Of a stretch of DNA of 64,000 bases, positions 45,573 to 57,500 are shown in pieces. Position 1 is the first letter of the stretch; every line of letters starts with the position of its first letter. The notes below the pieces were generated by a model, which had not been told where the DNA came from, did no database searches, and was given only the letters and a program-made list of their open reading frames with translations. The stretch comes from Sphagnum magellanicum. Taxonomy: Eukaryota > Streptophyta > Sphagnopsida > Sphagnales > Sphagnaceae. The DNA lies in the NCBI GenBank assembly GCA_021904315.1, contig CM038920.1, forward strand, positions 18,104,001-18,168,000. Reading direction: 5' to 3'. A program made the position numbers and the translations under genes.

Positions 45573-46230
45573 AAGGTAAAAACATAGTCAAAGGAGTCAT
45601 TTAAGTGAGTGGACATTCTTTAACATTGCATTTTTGTATGTTTGAAAAATCAAAAGTGAAGCACAATAGTTTGGATTGTCATAAATTTTTTGAGATATTT
45701 TTCATTAATTTCAAAGTTTACATGCTCAAAGCTTGACACAAATCAAAATTGTTCCTACATGTTCAAAGCACTCAAACCTTGAAAATGGACAACTTTATTT
45801 TTTTCAGACATCCTTTTTTTCTACCAAATGTGCACAATTATTTCCAAAAATTTCAAAGGATTTTAACATTGATGATGAGAAGGGCAAAAGGGCTTGAATT
45901 GATGAAAATTGTTTTTACAACCAATTTGAATACATTTGGTTCAAAAGTGTTTTTGACCTTAAAAATTATGGATTTTGAAAATGTGTTTTTAATAAAAGTT
46001 ATTCATGTTTATGTGATTAAAGGCTTGAATTCATAATATACATGATATAAAATCAATTTTTAATCAAAATGTATTTATATTTAAAATGTAATGTTAAAGG
46101 GGGTACCCGAAATACAAAATTTTAAGTTATAAACCAACATAAAAATGACACATGTCATGTGTAGTCCTTGGAAAATGACCTTTACCTTGGCACCCTTAGC
46201 TCCTTTAACCATGTTTCACCCTTGAGGGTT
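45573..46230 (-). repeat. Inverted copy of the block inside the gag of the 24-kb element
   Basis: The reverse complement aligns with 4917-5325 over its length, with about 230 extra bases (about 45740-45970). The plus-strand frame 45749-46036 falls mostly in that extra part and is not supported. Its presence next to minus-strand coding remnants suggests a second, antisense member of a related retroelement family between about 44 and 54 kb. Confidence 0.65.
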
Positions 46231-46618
46231 GATCTCTATAATTATTTTGCAATTTTCTTTTGGTAGGTTTTCATTTTGTTAAGTGGAACTAAAGTCCATA
46301 AATATACAATAAATTACTCAATGCAACTCATGAGGAATTCCTAGAGTCCAAGCCTCAGAATAACCATCTTGTTTAATATGATGGGATAATAACATTAGTT
46401 ACATGGTAGCAAGTGATTAATTACAAAATATTTTTTCCCAACAAGTACATTTTTCAAATCGAAAATTATGTGTAAAGGACTCACGTTAGGATCCTTTTAG
46501 GAGGAGATTTGAAACCTACACTAGAAGCCATTTAAAACTCTAAACCCCTACTTTTTTTCACCAATGTTAGGGACAACTAGAGGAATTTTTTCATTTATCA
46601 AAACATGAAGTCCTACAA

Positions 46619-46867
46619 ATGGGGATTACAACTAAAATGGTAAAGATTGAAGTGAGTTTAGCAAAGATCGAGGCACAAATGGCAAAAATAGAGGTGCGCA
46701 TTAAGGCAAGCATGTTAAAGATAAAAATAGTGATGGTAAACATGGAAATGGCAATCATTAATGGTGTCCTACCTTTTGATTCCAAGCCTTTGCTTTCCAC
46801 ATTTGGACAAAAGGACACTACATTGTCCATAAAATGTTGTCACAAGGTAATTTTTGCAAGATTTTGA
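46619..46867 (+). pseudogene. Short heptad-repeat frame
   Basis: 82 codons with an internal seven-residue pattern (KMVKIEVSLAKIEAQMAKIE, then VRIKASMLKIKIVM), that is, a 21-bp repeat in DNA that would form an amphipathic helix or coiled coil. No start context, promoter or neighbour supports a live gene. It could be part of a retroelement gag or simply a small minisatellite. Confidence 0.3.
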
Positions 46868-47498
46868 AAATTATAATTGGCCATGTGATTAAATATAGTT
46901 GACTAAGATGAAAAATGACTCAACACTATAATGTTATATATAATATAGTCACATTGTATGAATTTCATGGATAGTTTTTGAATAGCCATAACATAATGGA
47001 CTTTCAAAGGTACCCAAAAACATGTAATAGTCCATAATTCATGAATATGGACTCCATGCACTTTCATATAATGTTCTTTAATGAGAAAAGGACTCAATGG
47101 TAATATGATGTGGTAACATTGATACTAAGGAAGACTTTTTGGAAACATTTTGATGACCAATTTTTTTTATGTACCTTGAATTATGGTTTTTTCTTATTAA
47201 GTCATTTATTTAATAAAAGTAATATTCTAAAAGCTCATTTTTCAAATTTAAGTTCTCCATAAGGTAAACTAGGGTAGAAATTTTTTTTATAATAAATTTC
47301 AAATGATAACTTGTATAATGACTTGTGTGATTCAAGGTATCTTGCCTTCACACTACTTTCACAATGTTAATTTAGACAATTATAGACTTTCACATGTGCT
47401 TAAAAATGTTACACCTTAGTGTGTTTTCACCCATTTCAAAATAATTGAATAATAGTCTTATGAATTCCATAGGGGGTATGATGAGACCTTATTTTTCC
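46868..47498. other. Anonymous DNA
   Basis: No supported feature. Confidence 0.4.
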
Positions 47499-47735
47499 CT
47501 AATCAATTGAATTTTGAAATATACTATTAAAAGACTCTTTAAAAACCTCATTAGATTCATACCCATCATCAACGAGAAGAGCCAACACATTTGGTTGAAC
47601 ATGAACATCAAAATCAAATTGTAGAACTATTTTCATTTTTCCCTTATGTGGATGTCGAGGACCACACAATAAAAATTCCTGAGATTCATCACAAGAGTTC
47701 AAGTTCACCCATCCTCCACAATGGACATTTCTCAT
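47499..47735 (-). pseudogene. Unidentified short minus-strand coding remnant
   Basis: 78 codons, with HCGGWVNLNSCDESQEFLLC and FDFDVHVQPNVLALLVDDGY. The acidic, non-repetitive composition looks like real protein rather than chance AT-rich text. It lies on the same strand as the remnants at 44170-45480, 48617-48841 and 52700-54550, so all may come from one antisense element. Family unknown. Confidence 0.35.
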
Positions 47736-47859
47736 AGGATGAAAAATGATTTTATTTGTGCCATAATTATTTGGTTAGTCAACTTGAACAAAGCCTTTAA
47801 CCTACATATAAAAAATGAATAATGTTAGAGTGTGGTTCCTCCTCTTGAAAGAGACATAT

Positions 47860-48185
47860 AAAAACCACTTGGTGGCCACCATATGGTTTGAAAACAACAT
47901 TCAAGTCACATAAACAACTTGGTAGCCACATGGGAGATAACATTTTTTCCCTCCTAAATTCTTTTGGGCCCTCTCAATTCGAAATTAATTTCTATTTGAA
48001 CCTAAAGATATGAAATTTCACAAAACAAATTGAACAAAATGGAATCCACCGAGTGGCCATTAGGTGGATCTCCATCAACAAAGAATAGAAGATAACCACT
48101 TGATGGCCACCAGGTAGATTTCTTTCAAAAAAGAAGGAGCAAACCACTTGGCAGCCACTAGGTGGGTTTCTTTTGACACAAAGGA
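47860..48185. repeat. Repeats of a CCACTTGGTGGCCACCA palindromic motif
   Basis: Variants occur near 47863 (CCACTTGGTGGCCACCA), 47918, 48047 (CCACCGAGTGGCCATTAGGT), 48097 (CCACTTGATGGCCACCAGGT) and 48146 (CCACTTGGCAGCCACTAGGT). The last three are about 50 bp apart, each followed by GG/GTAGATTTCTTTC-like text. The core is close to a perfect palindrome. Related copies occur near 43865, 44008 and 59880. Confidence 0.65.
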
Positions 48186-48616
48186 AAAAATAATAGATGG
48201 GAAATTTTATGTGTATTTTTTTAATTTTATGAATAGGAATTGATTAATCTTTTATTCATGAATACATCGTATTTTTTTTAAATTTGAAAAATGTTGTTAA
48301 AATTTTGAAATGAAATAAATTATTATTTCAATTGTAATTGTTTATTTAATTATATCCTTGGCAGGGCTTAACTCCTCCACAGGTGCTCTATTTGATAATG
48401 CTTCAGAAGCTTTTAGTTCCAACACCTTCTTTGGAACCTCCCCAATCGAAAGGTTTTCATTTGAAGTTCCTATGGAAGTTTCAAGAAGATGTTAATCACT
48501 AGATTGTTGCATTGAGATTCCATTAAAGAACATAGTTGTGAGTCCTCTTATCTCTAGAGTCTTTTCTTCATGTTAACGTTTATTGGTCAACTAATTTGAT
48601 ATGATTTACTTATTAT
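48186..48616. other. Anonymous DNA
   Basis: No gene recognised. Confidence 0.4.
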
Positions 48617-48841
48617 TTATGGACCAAAATGAATGTTTGGTGTTTTTTTCACCATTTGCTTCTTGGTTGCCTTTGGTCTAGAGCCCAAGGGTTCATCAAT
48701 ATGTTGATAAATAATGTCACATACAACACCTTCTGTAATGTCCAATTTTTTTAATCTACCCCTTTGCGGGAATTGGATCATTTTAGGTCCTTTCAACTTC
48801 CATTTCATTCTCATTAAGATTTGGTCCAAGTTGTTTTCCAA
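48617..48841 (-). pseudogene. Unidentified minus-strand coding remnant, basic
   Basis: 74 codons, Lys/Arg/Pro-rich (MRMKWKLKGPKMIQFPQRGR, LGSRPKATKKQMVKK). The text looks protein-like and lies on the strand of its neighbours. Nothing shows its function. Confidence 0.35.
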
Positions 48842-49409
48842 GCATAATCATCGGATGGGATGAAAACATGTGTAATTGTATAATTACAACTTCCTCAACT
48901 ACCCCATCTTGTGTCTTCAAGAGTAAGGTCAAAAACCTTGCACTTTCTCTCTTAAAACATCTTAAACAAAATGAAAATTGAAGATATTTTGAAAATAAAT
49001 TGAGGCATTATAATTGAATAATTATCAAGCACATATGTATGAGGGCTCCTATTCCATACACATTGAAGCAACCCATTCCACTTTGAAGCACAAAATCCAT
49101 AATTGGGTCAAAGCATGGTTGGGGTACCCAAAAGGACTATTTCAATTATATTCATTGGACCCCTTCACTTAAACATGTTGAAATTTAATGACACATTCAT
49201 ATTGAAAGTTTGATTTTATTCATAGATATCATTACTACAAATGATGGTTTTTTTAAAGGTTCAAATTGACTAACTTGTCATATTTGACTAATGGACATGT
49301 GCATTTAATTAAAGGCTAGGGGTTTGAATGACACATGCATTTGTTGACTAATCAATTTGACTACAATGGTTTATTTGATTAGATACACATAATCAAGTTA
49401 TACAAGCTT
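48842..49409. other. Anonymous DNA
   Basis: No supported gene or clear repeat. Confidence 0.4.
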
Positions 49410-49735
49410 AGTCAAAATGGCCAATGGTCTTCAATTAAGTTGAATAATTAATGAACATGGCCAATGATCTTTAGTCAAAATGACCAATGGTTTTTAGTTA
49501 AGTTGAACATTTAGTCAAGATAGCCAATGATTTTTAGTCAAATACGACATGGTCTACTACCTTATAAGTCTACTTCCTATTTATTCATCCACCTATTTAT
49601 TTAGTTAGTTATTTACCTACCTACCTATTTACTTATACCTTTTCACTTACCTACTTACATATTTACCTACATACCTATCCACCTACCTACATATTATCTA
49701 CCTACCATCCAACCACTTATCTAACTAATTATAGA
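49410..49735. repeat. GGCCAATGGTTTTTAGTCAA repeats followed by an ACCTACC patch
   Basis: 49410-49555 holds about four units of roughly 35-45 bp with TAGTCAAAATGGCCAATGGT-like text. 49560-49720 is dominated by CTACCTACCTATTTACTTA-like words, another CCTA/TAGG patch. Confidence 0.65.
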
Positions 49736-51575
49736 CATTATGTGTAACCATTAAGTTTAGCCATTATGTTTAATCACTAGATTTAACTAATAGATTTACC
49801 CAAAATTTTGACAAATTTTAGCCATTATGTTTAATTAAAATTTAACCATTAGGTTTAGCCATTAGGTTCATCAACTAGGGTGTAAATATAATTAGGAACA
49901 ATTTCAAGGAATGGTCAAGGAACAAAAACTGGCCAAATAATATTCATGGGCCCTTTTCTTTAATTTTTTTCATGATTAAATTTTTTTTTTCCTCATGTTT
50001 ATTTATTGCATGCCAAAGTATATGGTTTGAAGTTCTCATTACAATAAAGAAGGTGGAAATCATTACAAATTTGTATCCCTTATTGATGTGGCCCATTCAG
50101 GAATCAAGTTTTTAAACTTTGGAAATTCATAACTAAATTATACCTACTCAAATAATTACCCATTATAAATATCAAATAGAATAACATCTAAAGTACTTTA
50201 GAACATTATATCCATAAAACAAAACCCTAAATCTTATTTGAAAAATGTTCTCAACTAAAAAGTTCAAGGAAAATAATGATTGTGACATTCTTGAAACTTT
50301 GTGTGAATGTAATGTATAGGAACATCAAAATTCAAAATATTTTGAATTTGTTAAAGTTTCAAAATCTATACAACCTAGTTAATTTATTCAACAAAAAAAA
50401 ATATTAAAAAATTTTCTTTACATGTTTCCTATGTTTTTCTAAAGTTTGATGGGTCTTGGAAAAATGAAAATGTGACATTCCTAGTGGTACCACCCAATTG
50501 TACTTACACCCACTAGGTTTAACCCCTATGTTTAGCAACTATATTAATCATTAAATTTAAACAAAGTTTAGCCATTACTTTAAATCATTAAATTTAGCCA
50601 CTAAATTTAACTATTATTTTAAGTCATTAAATTTAACCATTATATTTAGCCACTATTTTAAAGTCATTAAGTTTAACCACTAGGTTTAACTATTATTTTA
50701 AGTCATTAAATTTACCCATTAAGTTTAGCCATTATTTTAAATCAATCAATTTAACCACTAGGTTTAGTTATTACTTTAAGTCACTAAGTTTAGCCATTAG
50801 GTTTAGCTATTACTTGAAGTCATTAAGTTTAACCATTGAATTTAGCCATTACTTTAAATCATTAAGTTTAACCATTACTTTAAGTCATTAGGTTTAGCCA
50901 TTATGTTTAACCATTAACTTTAAGTAATTAAGTTTAGCCAAAGTCATTATGTTTAGCCATTACTTTAAGTCATTAAGTTTAACTATTAAGTTTAGGTATT
51001 ATTTTAAATCAATAAGTTTAAACATTAGGTTTAGCCATTATGTTTATCTATTACTTTAAGTCATTAAGTTTAGCCATTCTTTAAAATCATTAGGTTTAGC
51101 CAGTATGTTAAGCCATTAACTTTAAATCATTAGGTTTAACCAAAATCACTAAATTTAGCCATTATGTTTAGCCATTATTTTAAGTTATTTAATTTAACCA
51201 TTAGGTCTAACCATTATTTTGAGTCACTAGGTTTAAACACTATGTTTAGTCACTACTTTAAATCACTAGGTTTATCCATCATGTTTAGTTATTATTTTAA
51301 ATCACTAAGTTTAGCCATTATGTTTAGCCATTATTTTAAGTTATTTAGTTTAACCATTAGGTCTAACCATTACTTTGAGTCACTAGGTTTAAACACTATG
51401 TTTAGTCACTACTTTAAATCACTAGGTTTATCCATCATGTTTAGTTATTATTTTAAATCACTAAGTTTAGCCATTATTTTAAATCACTCAGTTTAGCCAT
51501 TATTTTAAATTACTAAGTTTAGCCATTATTTTAAGTCATTAAGTTTAAATATTAGGTTTAACCCTTAGTTGTCAC
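49736..51575. repeat. TTTAGCCATTA-type degenerate satellite
   Basis: Short alternating units (AAGTTTAGCCATTA, GGTTTAACCATTA, CTTTAAGTCATT) of about 12-13 bases, pairing into steps of about 25, fill 50500-51570 densely and 49736-49880 more loosely. 49881-50499 between them is mostly unrelated AT-rich DNA. The frame 51164-51496 is an artefact of the repeat. Confidence 0.85.
51154..51465. repeat. 156-bp higher-order duplication inside the satellite
   Basis: 51154-51309 and 51310-51465 are nearly identical; only a few differences are seen (for example TTTAATTTAACC versus TTTAGTTTAACC, and ATTATTTTGAG versus ATTACTTTGAG). This is far closer than the single units are to each other, so the duplication is younger than the array. 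Confidence 0.85.
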
Positions 51576-52699
51576 CTAGGTTTTGCCATGTTATGTTTAA
51601 TGATGTGAAACAAAGATATGAAATAAAAAAGTTAATAAAAGTTGAACCCTTTTGATGATGTAGTCCATTGGTAAGGACTTGGTTTATCATTATGAAGGTT
51701 TGGGGTTCAATTCCTTATATTTACAACCTATTTGCATGTTTAGAGGGCTAAGGTAGGTAGGTTAGATTAAGGTAGTTTGGTGAAGTTAGGTTAGGTTAGG
51801 TTGAGTTGGCTAGGCTAACACCTACCTACCTATTTATTTTTAAATAATAAATTAGAAAATGATTTAAATTTAGGTATTAAATTGACTTATTCAAATGTTC
51901 CATTATCTACAAGTCAAATAGTTAGTAAAAAAGGCCATTGGTTAACATAGACATTGTTGAAATTGACTTGTCCAAAATGACACCTTGGTTGAGTCGACCA
52001 ATGTCACTTTTGGGTCATTGTTTACCGATTTCCCTAATAAAAAAGACCATGATTTGTAGTAGTGTATATACATTACAAAAGTACTATTCTATGCATAGAA
52101 TGTCAAATTTGAATAAGTTTAAAGATTCCTACCAAGTTTTTGAAAAAAATCCAAGACTTTGTTTCATGAGAAAAAAAAAGTTCAAGGACTCATAAATAAT
52201 GTCTAAACAACTTTTTTTGGCCCAAGATTTTCACCACAAATGCCTTATTTGCTAATGTGTATAAAAGTATGAATATGACAAAAACCAAATGCCCTAGTGC
52301 AATGTAAAAAGTTTGGAAAAAATCAAAGTTTGGGAATTTTGGGCCATTCATAGAATATGGCCCACATTGGATAAATTATATTATTCTCACTTTCATAAGT
52401 GAAAAAAATAGATACTTTAGATGTCTATATAAAATTTGGAACAAAATTGTTTCATTTGGCATTAAAAAAAAGGTGAAATGTAAGACATGTCATGGGAAAA
52501 GTGAAGAAAAAGGTGAATTTGGGAGTCCTTGGAGTGTATTCCAAGGATTCAAAGAGGGTACCCTAATCATGCTTGGACCCAATTGTCTTTAGGGCCTTAA
52601 GGTTGATCTCATAACTATAAAACCTTTAATCCATGCAAGAAGGTGTACCAATCTTTCGACCAATGAGGGAAAGGTTCTTAATCCTAAAACATCTCTTTT
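51576..52699. other. Anonymous DNA with GGTTAGGTTAGG bits
   Basis: 51745-51832 has AAGGTAGGTAGGTTAG, TTAGGTTAGGTTAGGTTGAG and ACACCTACCTACC words. The frame 51938-52195 is not supported. CTTGGAGTGTATTCCAAGG at 52531-52549 is a short hairpin. Confidence 0.4.
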
Positions 52700-54550
52700 G
52701 ATGTTTACACATGTTTGATTGAAGAACAAATAGGCGTAGAAGAGCACCACATATTGCATGAAGGTATCCTTACTAAGGGGACCTCCATGTTGATTTCCAT
52801 GTCTTGGCCAAACTCTAAATGAATCTTCAACAAAAAATAGTATTTGTGTATTGTGGCAAACAAATGCACAAAGGCATCTTGATCACACAAACAAATAATA
52901 AGTTGGAAGTTGACCTTATAATTGAAAAGGCCCATGAAGAGGCATTTGAATTTGCTCCCTTCCAAGCCACAAGTTTTTTGAACAACCTTCATGTTGTCAA
53001 CACAATGGCCATAATTGATGGTACATTGTCCATTAATAGTTTAGTTGTGCTTGGATCACCATCAACAACAACCTTGAGCTCACCCATTGCTAGAAGAAAT
53101 GCATACTTGTAATGCATATCTAAGAGGATTACCTTCATCCTCATTGTAGCAAGGTCGATGTTTTCAATCCAATGTTGTAACATTTCCATAAACATTTGTG
53201 ATGGAGGCTTTAGTGTAGGATTAAACCTAATTTTTGACTTATAAAAGTCTTCACCAAGCTCATTGTCCAAAAGGGAGAAATACATGTCATCATATTTATG
53301 CATCCTTTTTTTCTTTCACCAATCATTCATTGAGTAATGGCATAGGGTTTGTTGATGTAGGCCTCAAAAACCCATAGAATACCATAATCTTGTGACATAT
53401 TATTTGTCAACACTTCTTTTAATCCCACCAAAATTCTAACATTGATTTTAGATTTCTTCCTCCTTCAAATTTTGCTAATATTTCTCGTAACATGTATTCG
53501 TGATCCAATAACCCTTGTCCACAAGCTACCAATTGGGATTCACAAAATTTGATAAGATAGTTAAAATCAGATTTCCCAATTCATGTAATTCTCCATGTTA
53601 GCAAGTGATCAGTTTCGTTTAAAACATTTCCATTTTCCCATTTTAAAAGGATGGTCTCCCACAATGCATATGTTTTCTCTGACAACAACAATATAGTAAA
53701 TCATTCTTTATCAACTTCATTCCAAATATAGAGTGAAGAATAATCTCAAAATCTTGCATCCAAAACCATATTCACATTAATTCCATGCATTCACATAAGT
53801 TGATTGAAATTTATTTGAAAATATTTGCAAATTTTAAATAGTTCAATGCAACATTACCTTGTATGGTTCTACATTTTTCATCAATATTGTTTATTGGTTG
53901 ATCATACTTAATCCAAATTTTCTACACTTGTATGAAGCTTTCTTTGTAACTTAGGGATGAATCTTTTATTGCCTTTGGGCAATTGAGAATATATGACAAC
54001 TTGCAAAACTTCACAAAGTCTTGAAACCACACAAGAATTACTTGAAATGTAGAATAATCATTCTTGAGTTCAATTGACAACTTTGGTAATTCAAGTTCTC
54101 TTGCACAATAGAAAAACCTTTAGTATTAGTTTTGATTCCAACATTAAAGAAATTGCATTAATTGTTTTTAGCAAAAACTAGTTCAATTTCTATCTAAACT
54201 TACTTTACAACTTGGATTGTATGTTGGCCACCTAGAACAAAGAAATTTGAATTTTGAATCTCCTCCTATGATCTTGGTTTTTCCCTTGCAATATTCTTGG
54301 TTAAATTATTGCCCAATCAACTGAAATCACAAAGACCAAACAAATGTATTCAAATGAATGGTATCACATGATTTTAACTTTTATCTTGTCTTTTTGTTTC
54401 TTCGAAATAAAATGATATACAATGTGTTTCAACAAAAGAAAAAACCAATGAACAAGAATTTTAATTCCCTTAGTAGGTTGATTGAAAAATGGGATATAGT
54501 CCTCATACTCCCCCTTATTGTTCATCAATGAGCTTGCACTTGGCATCATT
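52700..54550 (-). pseudogene. Unidentified decayed coding segment on the minus strand
   Basis: The best stretches are 53303-52989 (KYDDMYFSLLDNELGEDFYK, NPTLKPPSQMFMEMLQHWIE, LATMRMKVILLDMHYKYAFL) and 52992-52705 in a neighbouring frame (KTCGLEGSKFKCLFMGLFNY). Upstream on the same strand, coherent pieces appear near 53640-53460 (LNETDHLLTWRIT, KFCESQLVACGQGLLDHEYM, REILAKFEGG). The composition is clearly protein-like over more than 1 kb. Stops and frameshifts break it. No domain is recognised. It may be the 5' part of the antisense element whose other pieces lie at 44-49 kb. Plus-strand frames (52819-53112) are shadows. Confidence 0.45.
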
Positions 54551-57500
54551 AAATTGTTTTAGTGTGCTTTGAAGGACCTTAGTTCCATTACCAATAATTA
54601 TATGGAACTCAAAGAATGGATTAGTTGGATTGATTGATTAAATCCCCAAGAGGCAATGGTTGAGGCAAGCTCTTAGATTCCAAGGTTTGATTTGAAAACT
54701 AAATTTCATCTAAACCCAAAAAAGTCCCAAGGACCTTTGAAATAAGGCTTGATGGCACTTCTTTGAGTTCACCTACGTGTTTTTAAGAATAATTGATCAA
54801 TTAACATTATTTTGCTATTGATTCACAATTTGTACACTAAAACCTTTACTGGAAATTTTTAGACCATGTTCATGAAAGCCCATGATTGTGCTTGTCTAAA
54901 TTGGATTTTGTATAGGATTCATGGATTGCCTTTATCCATCATTCACAATTAGATTCTGTGATTTGACCTTAATTACATCTTCTTTTAATGAATTTAACAT
55001 ATTTTCAACACTTTTAAAATGTTTGTTGTGGGTTCTGCATTCTCTTGTGTTATGTAACTTCATTCGGATATGTCCTATCATTAGTATTCATTTTATTCGC
55101 CTATGAATCAAAGCTTGTTTCTTTGGCGGTCCTATCAATAAGTACCATTCTTAATGTATCAATATCATTTTTATCTTGATTTTGATTATTTTGATTATTT
55201 TGATTAATCTATTTTTGTAAGCTTTTATAACCACTTTAGACAATTTTTTTTCTATTACACACTTGGTTTTTAATTGTAGATTTGTGAAGATAATTATCTT
55301 TTTAGTAGTTAAAAATACATAATTCCTTTATAGATTCCATCTTAATATATTTTTTAGATTCTTCCTACTATAATAGAAATGATCAAAACTATTACTCACA
55401 TAATTTAAAAATAATTAAACAAGTAACCTAAAACTAAAAATTTGTCAAGAATTCCTTTGAAATTTTTCCACAAGGTAGTTGCAAAAAATGGAAAAGGTCA
55501 ATTTTACACTTACAATTCCTTTCACATTCTTCAATTAAAATCACTCTCTACAATTCTTCTTCTTTTATATGTAGTGATTGATTATAGATTATTTCAATTT
55601 ATGCAAGCAAAAACATATTCTATATTTCCAAATCAAAGAAAACTAAAAAAAATTAATATCAAATTACATAGTCTTCTATCCTTATATACAAGAATAGGAT
55701 TCAAAAGTTATGACTAGTAAAAATAACCAATAAAATGTACCTAGTAAAGTCATTCAAATCTCAAACAACTATGTATAACTATAGATTTAACAACTATATA
55801 CAACCATAGATCCATGGATCACCCATTAACATATATGATCATTGATGTACTATTGTTGTATATGGATTACATTATTGACAATAATGATTTAATTCTAAAC
55901 TAAACTATTGATTTTGAACTTTTCAAAAGTCTATAATTAACTAAATAGATGATCTAACTTGTAATGTGCCCATAAACTATGTGTAATTCCCCATTGACTC
56001 TTTGCCTTTTGCTTAGTTGTGTCAATTGAATCCTAATTGCAACATGTCTTACCAAATGAAGTTACTTTCTATGTCAATCCCATATTAATGTCCATGCCCT
56101 TGCACAAGATTTGTTCTTGCATGTAACTTGTTGGTTCAATGTGTTGTAATCTTACTTTGATATTATGAATTACTATTTGAAATTGCCATAACATTTAAAA
56201 TGTCTCTAAAATGTATCTTGTCCTTCATTACTATGCTAATTTGGCACATTGTAAATACATAGTCAATCCATGATTTGGCTACATTTGCATATATATTAAA
56301 TTGCCTCCAAACTATTATTTTTTCCTCTTATGATGGGTAGTTAATACTAACGTCCTTTGTCTTTGTTGAAACATGCCAATCTTACCTTAACATATGCATA
56401 CTCATTGTGACAATGTGTTGATATCATTTTACTATTTTAGTTTATTATATGTTAATATATTTTCAATCCATTTAAATTTAACTATTAATATGTATTTCAT
56501 TTTTACATGTCAAAATGCAATTACTTTACATGAAGTTGTATGAAATGTTGTGTGTTACTCATACCATTAAAATCATATTTAAGATTGATTAATTGCAACA
56601 CAATGTTGAACAAACTAAGTATCCAACTTTTTAGTTGGCAACTTGTTTTAAGTATGCATTTTATTCTAACCCATCAAAATTGTATTGTAACATGTTTAAC
56701 AACTTGGAGTTTTGGTGGGCACTTGTATGATCATTAGATATGGTAGCATTTTTATGCCCTAAATTTTTTGATCGGTTTCCTTAAACCCTAGACTACAAGC
56801 AAAACCCTTAGTTAATTTAATATTTTTCACAACTTTTGAATTTCACCAATAGGCTTAATACCATGTGTCTTTAGTTAAAAAATTTAGACTAAATTGTTAA
56901 TTTTGAACTTTTCTAACTTGGTGGTTAGAATCAAATTTTCTATTGATAGCCATATATGAAATACAATTAGCAAAATTTGAAACTAATTAAATTAGCTTGT
57001 TGAATTAATGTGATTGAGTTAAGGTGAATCAACCTTGACATTGTTTGCTGACATAAAAGGAAATCATATTTTCCAATGATGATGTTCCATCAAAATTGGT
57101 TTAGGGTGAATGATTAAACGTTCTTTATATCCTAACCAATATGTCATGCCCAATTTGATTCACTATGAGCTGAGTTCAAAAATCATTCAAAACAAAAATC
57201 CAACATAAACAAATTCTAGTTGAGAATTCTCTTTCTTATGGTCAATATGCAATTCAAATTTAAACCAAAAAATTTAAATATTAAATATTTCATAATTTTA
57301 AAGTAGAATTTGAAATCAAGAACCAAACTTTGTCATAGTTCAACTACAAATTTATTACTAAAAAATGGAAAATTTTATTAAATAATCAAATGGTTGTGGT
57401 CAACTCAATGTATGGTTAATTTTTTTTTGTTATACTCAAGACTCAATTGTTAATTATGTACATTGAGTAAATTTTTTAACTTGGCGATTAATAGGATCAA

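Noticed and set aside
51164-51496. 110-codon frame with repeated FSHYFKSLGL-type peptides
   Set aside because: It lies wholly in the TTTAGCCATTA satellite and repeats with it.
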